A stretch of DNA of 64,000 nt from Caecitellus pseudoparvulus. Lineage: Eukaryota; Bigyra: Bicosoecida. Location of the stretch: NCBI GenBank assembly GCA_965644315.1, contig CBFFRQ010000018.1:620001-684000 (forward strand). Direction: 5' to 3'. A program made the position numbers and the translations under genes. Every line of letters starts with the position of its first letter. Positions within the stretch are counted from its first letter, which is position 1. Positions 33,001 to 41,511 of the stretch are shown here, in pieces. The notes under the pieces are model-generated. The model ran no database searches. It saw nothing but the letters and a program-made list of their open reading frames with translations, and was not told the origin of the DNA.

Positions 33001-33817
33001 AAGCATTTTAGCAGGAAATGGACACGCTGGCTCTGACGGCGGAGACGTTGAACTGCGGGCAGGCTCTGGTACTACCAACGGCCAAGTACGAATGTTGGAT
33101 GGTGCTGGCAGCACAGTGCAGGCTTTCGGCAGCGACAGCTGGGCTGTAACAAGCCAGGGAACGGTCTCCATTTTCAGTCACGATGGGGACGGCATAAACA
33201 TAGCTGCAGGTCAATCCTCTGGGGTCACCCCAAGCACTGGGGGGGGAGTTTCGCTTGCAGCTGAAGATGGCAGCACCCTGGGCGGCTCTATTTCCTTGCA
33301 AGCTGGCAACAATGGAGGGTCCGTCGTGATTGCGCCTGGATCGTCGGGTTCAGTTGAGGTAAAGTCCTCTGATGGAACTGCAGCCATAAGAGTGAAATCC
33401 GATGACACCCTTGAGTTTTTGAAGCCCATTACGTTTACTGGTGGTGCTGAGCTATCTGCCAGTGGTCCCATGTCGACTCACGGTGTGCTGAAAATCCCGT
33501 CTCAAGAGACTCCAGGCACGGCATACACCATTTTCGATGTCGCCACCCGAGGCGCGCATACCGCCCTTTCTCCCTTCGATGTCAGAAACACGCTTGTGCT
33601 GCGCATATTTAACAATGGGCCAAGTGGTGGGTCTGAGAATGTCCACCTGCTGTGTGATGATGGGCAGTTGTTGTACGTGCTGAATGAGGACGTGGACACG
33701 CTCGTTATCAGCCGCCAGACATGCGGAGCACCTCTGGCTGTGCACGACACCTTTACGTATAACGTAGCACCGACTTCTATCGGTTTGTACTTTTGTAACT
33801 GTCCTTCTGTGCGATGA
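21063..33817 (+). CDS. Giant secreted EGF-module + Gly/Ser-rich ladder-repeat protein (4172 aa)
   Basis: Exons 21063-21213, 21296-21463, 21537-21746, 21828-33817; all introns phase 1, and the last exon is 11,990 bp without interruption. Signal peptide '[19 protein letters not shown]'. EGF modules occur at about 20-50, '[16 protein letters not shown]' (about 80-105) and '[15 protein letters not shown]', followed by '[20 protein letters not shown]'. This is the same order as the EGF cluster at 1.4-6.4 kb. A last EGF-like unit lies near residue 435 ('[16 protein letters not shown]'). Residues about 480-780 resemble tail-fibre-type beta sequence ('[20 protein letters not shown]'). Residues about 780-4030 are a ladder of short strands such as 'GGAVSIxGG', 'GGDIxLxAG', 'GSVxLSxG', arranged in longer super-modules. 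A distinct Cys-containing C-terminal domain (about 4030-4172) ends '[13 protein letters not shown]'. No C-terminal membrane helix. Probably a fibrous surface or matrix protein; function is inference. Confidence 0.9.
23640..33380 (+). repeat. Degenerate protein-level tandem repeat region inside the giant gene
   Basis: Roughly 9.7 kb encoding alternating Gly/Ser/Ala turns and short hydrophobic strands. Individual rungs are about 11-20 residues. A more complex spacer ('x-V/L-x-V-x-(8-10)-T-x-V-x-G-x-x-x-x-I-x-S') recurs near 24328, 25300, 25905, 26470, 27038, 27635, 28108, 28430, 28715, 29320, 29960, 30546, 31104, 31661, 32258, 32782, 33110 and 33381. Many intervals are 560-605 bp, some about 300 bp. 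The DNA itself is diverged, so this is an old repeat, not a recent tandem array. Confidence 0.8.
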
Positions 33818-34488
33818 GGGAGCACGTGGAAGCCCTCACAGTTCACGGGTCGAGTCCGATGGGGGTCTACTGCTTGGATCACCCACAGCCCTGCATTAAG
33901 TGTGCGGCTGATCTTCTGGTGTAGCTACCTCCCTCTCCATACTGCGACCTCCCTACAGTGCACTGAAGTGCATGTGGCTCTGCTTGGAAGGCCGAAGCTT
34001 TTTCTGAGGATGTTGGTCGCCCAGTTGACCTTGGCTGCACGTCAGGCAAATCGGAAGGAAGAGCTATTTCTCACGAGCATAATCAACACCACACTACGCC
34101 CCAAAGTTTCGAGCAGTGGCCACATCTTTGTTCCCCCCAGCTCTGCTCCAGCATCTCTTGGCAGCAGGCAGTGTTCGTCCGCGGAGCAGGACCAAGGGCT
34201 GCGCACTCCCTCTGATCTGGCCAATCTCAGAGACTGCGAGAGGTTCTTCCAAAGCCCACGGAAGCAGTTTTGTCGCAAGCGTGCAAAGCAAGGGATGATG
34301 CAGTTAGTATGGAATTCATTTCCAAGGTCTGTTGCGCGGCTAAGGTCGATTCCTTTGCAGCGGGGCCTGGCACGCATACGTGCGTGCTCTGCGGAAATTG
34401 GTGCACACTCCACGCTCCCCCCTCGCCTTCTGAGCCACTTTGCAGGTAACACAAAGCGGAGCACCACCATCGCCTGTCATCATGTCTG
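33818..34488. other. Intergenic region / possible 5' exons of the JmjC-like gene
   Basis: 671 bp between the giant gene and the JmjC-like ORF. A plus-strand open frame (33902-34489) is compositionally ambiguous and could contain upstream exons of the JmjC-like gene (a GTAACA donor candidate lies at about 34446). No other feature seen. Confidence 0.3.
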
Positions 34489-37041
34489 ATGCTAGGTCTG
34501 CCTTTAGCGGTGTCCATGACCGACTGTCCATCCAGTCTCTCCTTCATGACGCACGTGAGTCGCACAAGTGCGTGTGTGGGGCAGCTGGAGGCGCTGCCGC
34601 AACGCATACGTCACTCCACTATCGGATGGAGGTCAGTCCGCTTGCTGGCAAAGCCCCGCAACGCTGAACACGCCCGCTCTTTCTCAGCTCAAGGCAGCAT
34701 TGTCATGCTCACCAACGTCACATCACAGCAATCAAAACTGGTGACTGCAGCCTCTTTGTCAAAGCATGTGCTCAAGCGGGGTGGGCGAAAGCCATTCGTC
34801 GCGCACGCATTCCTTCGTGGCACACCGATCGCCTCGCATGAAGCCCTCCAGCCACTTTATCGCATGTGCATGTCTGCATCCGGGAGTGCCACACTTGGTG
34901 CGCAGCCCGGACTTACAGAGGGTGGCGCTCCTAAGTCGGCCCACTCGTTGAGAAAACCGTTGCCGACCTCCTACGCTAAACGTGACCCTCCCCAAAACAG
35001 CAGTCTTGTTGATGTCTCACAGGGTGGCGAAGCGACGATAGGTTGCGCTGGGCCCAGTGGTTTGCTTGATGACGGCGCACATTCTGCGGGCTCAGTTGCC
35101 AGGCAGGGCTCCGGAGTGCAGCCCGTTCACATGCCCTCAGCGCGCAACTTGCTGCCTTGGCACCCTTCTTGCATGCTGTGGGGTGAAATCGCCATGGCAG
35201 GTAGCTGTCTAGACTTCAACCTAGCACCGTCTGGCGCAGGAACCTGGCGCTATCTTTCATCTGGACAGCAAGTTTGGTACCTGGTGCCCCCAACACCGAA
35301 AAACATGCAGCTCTTTGCAGAACAGATCAACGCACCAAGACATGCCCGCGAGGCACCGTTTGAAAAGCAAGCATCTCAGTGCTTTGTAGTGACACTTTCA
35401 GAGGGTCAATTGCTTGTTGTCCCGCCAGGTTACATCATGGCGTTCCGAACCTTGACATCGTCGGTCGGACTGGTTGGCCACTTCTTCAGCTTCAGTAGCT
35501 CACGGGACACCCTAGCGGCCCGCAGAACAATGTCATGCTTCCCTAAGCCCTTGTTGAAGCCCATGGAATTCCCCTTACAGTCAATTTTCTTGCGTGCTTT
35601 GCTCGTCAGCACTGTGCATGTGTCAAAAGCGGGGCATGAGAGCGTAGCCAGCACTGGCACAAACCCGTGCGCCCAAACGGGGCGCGAGAAGAATCTGTTG
35701 AAGGAGTTGGATGGAATGACTGTGGCATTGAAGTTCTTGTGTCAGTGCTCTGCGACGAGTTTGCCCGACGCCCTCCTCGCAAACTTGCATGCTTTGGGTC
35801 AAGAGCTTGAGGCGGCCACGACGCAACTCGAAGCAAGTGGTCTGGCTGATGGCGATCAAGCCTTGGAAGTACAGCAAGACCACATCCGCGGGCCACTTGT
35901 CCTCGGCTCTGGGGAGACTCGCCCCTGTCTGTCCCAGCTGCCCACGGCACACAGCATAAGATCTTGTGCAGGTGGCGAGCCGCAGCTGCCACACTCGACA
36001 GGCTTGCTCTACACCCGCCTCTGCTCGCTGGTTCACGAGGCAGCCCAGCACCTCGTGCTTTCCGAAGCGGTTGGTATCCGTGGGCAGGAGTGTGCAGCAC
36101 CTTCCCTGCGAGCCTGTTTGAAGCGCTCGCGGACGGCATCTCGTGGCTCGAAGGCGGAGGCGTCACGCGGGGTTCCCAAGCCACGGGAGGCGAAAGCACC
36201 CAGGCATGACTCCACAGATGTAGGGATCCCTGTTCCGGCGTTGCACAGAGCAGTTGCAAGGTGGCCCTCGCAGGCAGCGGCTCCACCGCAACCAGCTCCG
36301 CAGCAGGCATGGTCAGGGGAGCACAGGCGAGCTTGCCACATGTGTGGAAACATGCGCAAGCACAAAGTGCTTTGCACAGCATGCCCGCAAGTGTTCTGCC
36401 GAAAATGTGCCGTGAAATGCTACCAACAATGGGGCAAGGCAGCATTTGAAGGGCGCTGCCCTCACTGTGCCGAGTGGTGCTGCTGCGTTGCAAAGCAAGG
36501 GAAGCAGCCTCGCTGCCCTTGGGCGCCACAGTCTGTGTTGTCGCCTGGTACCCAACATGAAGGCAAGTCGGCATGCACTGGGCGCTGTATGCTCACCTTC
36601 CATTGCTACAAGAAATGCCCCACTGTGAAGGCCGGGAAAGCCGCCGCGAGCCGTGCCGCTCGGCTTCCAATGACGGTTGAGGAGGCAACAAGGAGCATGG
36701 AAGCTCGAATTCGTAGGCAGCAGGACTTGCTCAGTGTCTCTTCGCCCTCATTAGAGTTGGATCGGCTGTCACACAGCGGCGGCATCTCACATTCAAAGGG
36801 TTTGCCGGCTTTAAGTACAGCATCTGCCGCGGAAGTCGTGGAGCCAGCACATCAGGCAAACCAACCTTCCCTACCAGACCTTCTGCCCTCATTTCCCGAA
36901 CAAAGCGGGCCCGATGCAGTTGCATCCCGTATGTCCGGGGTGCAAAGCATTCCTGGGAGCCCTTCATTCCTTGACTTGCAATTCCAAGAAGCTCATCAGG
37001 CTGACTCTCCACTCAAGTGCTGGCTTTCTCCAGATGCATGA
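34489..37041 (+). CDS. JmjC-domain-like protein with Cys-rich zinc region; iron ligands missing
   Basis: 850 residues as one open frame; the first exon(s) may lie further upstream. At about 225-340 a JmjC cupin core is visible ('GEIAMAGSCLDFNLAPSG', 'TWRYLSSGQQVWYLVPPTPK', 'VTLSEGQLLVVPPGYIMAF'), closest in layout to KDM2/PHF8- and KDM3-type demethylases. The HxD iron motif reads 'CLD', the distal His reads Met in 'GYIMA', and the usual cofactor Lys is Gln. At about 613-720 a Cys-rich domain 'CHMCGNMRKHKVLCTACPQV', 'FCRKCAVKCY', 'CPHCAEWCCC' resembles the zf-4CXXC_R1/RING-like finger found next to plant JmjC proteins. Probably a nuclear chromatin reader or pseudo-demethylase. Its 3' end overlaps MSH5. 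Confidence 0.68.
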   Translation: MLGLPLAVSMTDCPSSLSFMTHVSRTSACVGQLEALPQRIRHSTIGWRSVRLLAKPRNAEHARSFSAQGSIVMLTNVTSQQSKLVTAASLSKHVLKRGGRKPFVAHAFLRGTPIASHEALQPLYRMCMSASGSATLGAQPGLTEGGAPKSAHSLRKPLPTSYAKRDPPQNSSLVDVSQGGEATIGCAGPSGLLDDGAHSAGSVARQGSGVQPVHMPSARNLLPWHPSCMLWGEIAMAGSCLDFNLAPSGAGTWRYLSSGQQVWYLVPPTPKNMQLFAEQINAPRHAREAPFEKQASQCFVVTLSEGQLLVVPPGYIMAFRTLTSSVGLVGHFFSFSSSRDTLAARRTMSCFPKPLLKPMEFPLQSIFLRALLVSTVHVSKAGHESVASTGTNPCAQTGREKNLLKELDGMTVALKFLCQCSATSLPDALLANLHALGQELEAATTQLEASGLADGDQALEVQQDHIRGPLVLGSGETRPCLSQLPTAHSIRSCAGGEPQLPHSTGLLYTRLCSLVHEAAQHLVLSEAVGIRGQECAAPSLRACLKRSRTASRGSKAEASRGVPKPREAKAPRHDSTDVGIPVPALHRAVARWPSQAAAPPQPAPQQAWSGEHRRACHMCGNMRKHKVLCTACPQVFCRKCAVKCYQQWGKAAFEGRCPHCAEWCCCVAKQGKQPRCPWAPQSVLSPGTQHEGKSACTGRCMLTFHCYKKCPTVKAGKAAASRAARLPMTVEEATRSMEARIRRQQDLLSVSSPSLELDRLSHSGGISHSKGLPALSTASAAEVVEPAHQANQPSLPDLLPSFPEQSGPDAVASRMSGVQSIPGSPSFLDLQFQEAHQADSPLKCWLSPDA

Positions 37042-39550
37042 AGCATTCTTGCTGAAAGCTCCACCAACCGCTGCTGAAGTCTTTGCAAGGCAGGCAGTTT
37101 CATCCCTGAGCCTCTTACCTGCCGCAAGGCAGCAACAGATGGTTCGAGGAGCGGGCTGGTCCATGCCGCAAACCCTCGACCCTGCCGTGCCACGGCGAGT
37201 ATTTCTTGGGACCTCTGGACTATACTTGCGCTCACTCCAGCCTGTGAAAGGGAATGTGGTCAAGGTTTGCGAGTCGGCATTGTCATAGTACGGAAGTTCT
37301 GGCACTCACAGCAGCTGCACACTGCGCAGCATGTGCTCCGCTGCCAGGGCCACACTTGAGCTCGAAAATGGGTCGCACGTCTCCGTCGAGTTCAGCGCAC
37401 TGCATGTGCAGCGCTTGCACTGAGCCGTGCCCAGCAAGAAGCCCCAGGATTTCAGAGTAGTGTGTTGCGACCACGACAGTCGGGCCAACATCGCTAGCGG
37501 ACGCCTGCACATGCGCGAGGCAGGCAGCAAGGAGTGCCACTCCATCAGCGTGAAGTGTGCCTTTGCCGAACTCATCAACAATGAGCAAGGACTGCGAGGT
37601 TGCATGGCGGAGCATTTGCGCAACTTGCCGCAGGTCACCCACAAAGCTGGAGTCGCCCCCCAGACCTGCCTCTCGAGAGGCCATCCGCGTGAACACCCTG
37701 TCCACGACCGAGAAGCTAGCTGTCTCGGCTGCGACCCACCCAACGCTCTGAGACAGCAGCTGCGCAGCACCCACTTGGCGCAAAATGCAGCTTTTCCCAC
37801 TTGAGTTTGGCCCAAAAATCACAGTAACACGCTTACTTGTTCCTGGCTCACGCAGAGACAAGGAGTTTGACACGAAGGTTTCGCACACCAGTTCTTGTAG
37901 GGGGTGCCTCATGCCCTTCACGAGCCACTCTTCTTCAGAGCAGCTGCGGCCAGCATCGACCAGTGTTGCCTGGCAAAACCCACGCTCCAACGCAACTGCG
38001 CTGATGGCCAGACATGCATCCAGCTCGCCTGCCACATCCATGGCGTCGAGGATGACTCCCTCATTTCGCAGAACCAGCTCCTCCAGGGTGTGCTGCAGTT
38101 CGAATTGCCGCTGCCGCGCCAGAGCAGGCAAGTGTGCAACAACATTGTGCACAGTCAGCGAAACTTCATCCTCAATGAACAGCTCTGTGGGTGTCACAAA
38201 CACAACCTTGCCCTGGCGGTGCGCCAGCCTCGTGGCCAACTCTGATGTATCTTGCGCTGCAGCCGTGTTGGGAGCTTTTATGACCCACACAACTCCCAGC
38301 TGAGGGTGATGGGCCAAGCTGCCTTCAAGAGAGTCACCAAACAACTCGCCTATGGCCAAACGCAAGTTTGGCCACTCCGCTGCAGACACCTGCTGCAACA
38401 GCTCAGGGGCCCGCGCAAGCTTAGCCCGAGTCTCGTCCAGCGCGCCATCTGCACCCTCTTGCACGACGAGCAGGTTTTCATCTTGCGTGCCATATCGGGT
38501 TGCATCAATATCAACCAAGCGGTGAAGTGCTGCCTCCACTTCTGACACCTCCGCACTGAATGAAGCGCAGGCTTCTCCTCCAAGCCCACCTGCACCTGCC
38601 GGCCACCCTCGCAGCTCCTGGCAAAGGCTGGCCAGCGCATGTAAGCATTGCCTCATACGAATCCAGTCCGAGTGTTTTGCCTTGGCCAAGCGAATCTTTC
38701 TTAACGCTGCCAGTGGCGACTTCAGCTTTTTCAAGGAGGACACGACACTCCCTACCTTCCCGGGGTCTGCCCGGCAAGCGCGCATGCAAGCCTGCACACT
38801 GCGCTGGCGAGAGGCGAGAAGCTCTAGACAGGTCGTAGGCTTAAGTAGCATGCTTCGAAGTTGGCGCTTCCCACTCGTGCTTCTGCAGCGGTCGAGCAGG
38901 GCGAACACTGTCGCGCCATGGCTCAACGCTGGGCCCACGATCTGCAGACACCACAGCGCTTCTTGTGAAACCATGACGCAGTCTGCAAAATTTTCCATTA
39001 CAATTCGTCGTGGGATTGCCCCTTGCCCTTCTCCTGCTGAGAGGGATCCACGAATTGACCCCACGTGGCGAAGCAACGCAGCGGCTGCTTCACAAGCTTC
39101 TGCAGAGCAGGTATCTGCAATGGCATGCACAACCGACAGCATCCTGCCGGCTGACTGTTGGCTGAACTGAAACAGCTTGCTTTTCACTACAGCGAGCTTG
39201 AGAGAGCCTCGCTCTGCTTCGAATTGAAGTGCTGAGAGAAGCGATGGAGGCAGTCGGTTTCTCGAGCACACCACCTCTCTTAGTGCCGCTCCGCTCTGTG
39301 CGGCAACGTGCTCCAGCATGAAGACAAGGTCTGCCGGACTTGCACAGTGGTGGCTTGCAACATGAATGCTGGTGATGTCCAGCGTTTGTTCGTCAACGAG
39401 ACACCACGACGCGACGATCTCGTGCTCTCCATGAGAGGAAGACGCCCGTGCTGCGTTTCGAGACTGCACAACAGCAATCACCCACTCTCGTCTTTCACTC
39501 GCGGCAGGGGTGAGAGGAGATTCTGCACGGTGGATGCGGCTCGCGGACAT
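36996..39550 (-). CDS. MSH5: MutS homolog MSH5 (meiotic crossover factor)
   Basis: 828 residues, two exons: 39550-37310 and 37241-36996 (intron 37309-37242, 68 bp, phase 0). Human MSH5 is about 834. The N-terminal mismatch-binding domain is absent, as in MSH4/5. Lever/clamp region has 'IVMENFADCVMVSQEALWCL' and 'LLDRCRSTSGKRQLRSMLLK'. ATPase: Walker A 'IFGPNSSGKSCILRQVG', 'FTRMASREAGLGGDSSFVGD', Walker B 'LLIVDEFGKGT', 'VVVATHYSEI'. The short last exon supplies the post-ATPase helices ('SQEILAVARQG'). MSH4-MSH5 stabilises recombination intermediates in meiosis, so the organism has meiotic potential. Start is ATG 39550; an upstream in-frame TTG is not used. Confidence 0.9.
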
Positions 39551-40029
39551 TGTGGCAATGGTCCTCAAGCCCCTCCGCAGGTCTTGCTTTTGCGGGGGAG
39601 ATGCCTGGCTCTTGTCGCTGGCGTTGCGCCGCCTCCTGCTTGCGCAAGGCGTGCTATTCGCCTAGAAGCACGTGACCTGATGATAGATGACTGAAGCGTC
39701 AAAAAGCTATTCACGAGACTATTCTGCCTGAGGCTTGTTTTTGTCCTATGGTGCCTGCTTCGCTAGCGACTGCTCTTCTGCTTGTTTTGGGACGGCTCAG
39801 GGGTACAGTGGCTGCCTCAAACCTCCGCGTCAGGCAAGGCATACATTTGCAGGCTGATCTCAAAACACCGTGCCTCACTTGCGTTGGAATGAACAGCTTT
39901 CCTGTGGCAACCGAGACTACCCAAAGTACCCAATGTTTTCCTGAGGAGGCCACTTGCGGAAATTGGCTCCCACTGAACAGACCAAGCTCCCTCCAAGAGA
40001 GCACAGAGACAGTGAACCTCATTGCCGAT
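39551..40029. promoter_or_regulatory. Divergent region between MSH5 and SPOUT1
   Basis: 479 bp between two divergent start codons. The SPOUT1 frame is open upstream to 39748, so a longer N-terminus cannot be excluded, but that stretch lacks family similarity. No named element seen. Confidence 0.35.
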
Positions 40030-41202
40030 ATGGCTGCTACAGCTTCATCTCGCAAGCGGTCGCTTGATACTTCTGATGCGGGTTCTCCTGGGCTGCGCAA
40101 GCGAGACTGGACAGTGTCCATCGCCCTGCCTGGCTCCATTGTGTCCAATGCTCAAAGCAGAGAGCTACAGACACACCTCGTGGGTGTCATAGCCCGAACA
40201 GCTTGTATTTTTCAGATTGATGAGGTTGTTGTCTTTGATGATGGTTGTGATGCAGGCGGAAAGCGCTTCAATTCGTGCGAGTTCATGGCCCGCCTGCTGC
40301 AGTACACGGAGACGCCGCAGTACTTGCGGAAGGCGTTGTTTCCGAGGCACCCTGATCTGAAGCTGGCGGGGCTTTTGCCGCCCTTGGATGCCCCCCACCA
40401 TCTCCGGTCAGATGAGTGGTTCACGTTTCGTGAGGGCGTGGTCCTGGACAGGCCATCTGCAGGCGGCTCCATCGTTGACGTCGGACTGCGGCAGTCTGCC
40501 TCTATCCCGCAAGCCTTGGTGCCTGGAGTTCGTGTAACAGTGCAGTTTTCTAATCCCCACGCCCCCAAAGGCATGCATGCTGCCCATACCGTCGGGCTCT
40601 CCACTGCAGCACAAGAAACTGCGGCGGCTGCTCACCGTTCGTCATCCGCTCCTCAGCAAAAGAGCAAAGGCAGTACGTAGGAGCACCAATACTTGATTGC
40701 GTAAACCCCCCCCCCGTGCCTCACTCCCCACTGTTTTTCCCGCGCAGCTCTGAAGGGGTCGGCCGTGTCACCCAATGCGCCAGTGCGCGAGCAAGGTGTG
40801 TACTGGGGATATTCAGTCCGAATGGCAACCAGCCTAAGTGCTGCCTTGACAGAATGCCCATGGAGTGAAGGTTACGACCTGCTGCTTGGGACCAGCGAAA
40901 GGGGCGCCGAGCGTGTAGATGACGGTGATTTTTCTCTACCTTCTTTCAAGCACCTGCTCATTGCCTTCGGGGGTGTGACCGGACTTGAGGAGGCGGCCAT
41001 GTCCGATTCAACCTTGGCTGCGGCTGGCATCACTGATGTTCAAGACGCTTTCCACATGTACGTGAACACTTGCCCATTCCAAGGTAGCCGCACGATCCGT
41101 ACTGAGGAGGCCCTGGCGATTTCATTGGCGACCTTGCAGCCTGCGATAAAGACGTGCCAATCTGCTGCATCTGCTCCAAAGAAACCAAGGATGGACGCAT
41201 AG
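40030..41202 (+). CDS. SPOUT1: SPOUT-fold RNA methyltransferase, SPOUT1/C9orf114 family
   Basis: 365 residues, two exons 40030-40672 and 40748-41202 (intron 75 bp, phase 1). The family is a trefoil-knot SAM-dependent methyltransferase related to archaeal enzymes; the human member acts at centromeres and on RNA. Seen: 'WTVSIALPGSIVSNAQS', 'RTACIFQIDEVVVFDD', 'FMARLLQYTETPQYLRKALF', 'LAGLLPPLDAPHHLR', 'YREG'-type 'WFTFREGVVLDRP', and the knot-forming C-terminus 'VYWGYSVRMATSLSAAL', 'YDLLLGTSERG', 'HLLIAFGGVTGLEEA'. Human length is 376. The C-terminus ends in a basic 'PKKPRMDA', a possible nuclear signal. Confidence 0.92.
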
Positions 41203-41511
41203 CCACCTGCTTTCCCTTCCAACTCCAACCAGCCAGCGCCAGCATGGCTCACCGACCGAAGCTCTTTCTCTGCGTGCTCAAATTCAGCATCCTGACAGAT
41301 CTCCCGATCCCTCTCAACTCTTCCAACCGTCATCATTTGCCCCTGTCTGTGTGTGCATTGATCAGGCATCACAGATCCTCCCACTTCGCAAAGTAGAGCT
41401 GGCGTTTCGCTTGCGTTGCTGCACGATTGACAACGCTGCGAATTGGTTGGACTGGCTCGAGGCGAATCGCACCACCTCCGAGCAGGCGCCCTTCCCTGTC
41501 TGTAAAGAAGT
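41203..41511. other. Intergenic region, SPOUT1 to rhomboid
   Basis: 309 bp between two tandem plus-strand genes. Open frames here do not look coding; presumably the SPOUT1 terminator and rhomboid promoter. Confidence 0.35.

Noticed and set aside
33835-33880. tRNA B-box-like string (GGGTCGAGTCCG) after the giant gene
   Set aside because: No matching A box or cloverleaf with paired acceptor stem could be drawn around it.
23608-33882. Many long minus-strand open frames (Pro/Ala/Ser-rich) opposite the giant gene
   Set aside because: They are the antisense of Gly/Ser/Ala codons with a biased third base, so stops are rare by composition. They have no domains and would conflict with the intact sense frame.
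39748-40029. Longer N-terminus for SPOUT1 starting at 39748
   Set aside because: The frame is open but has no family similarity, and the ATG at 40030 gives a length close to the human protein. Not fully excluded.
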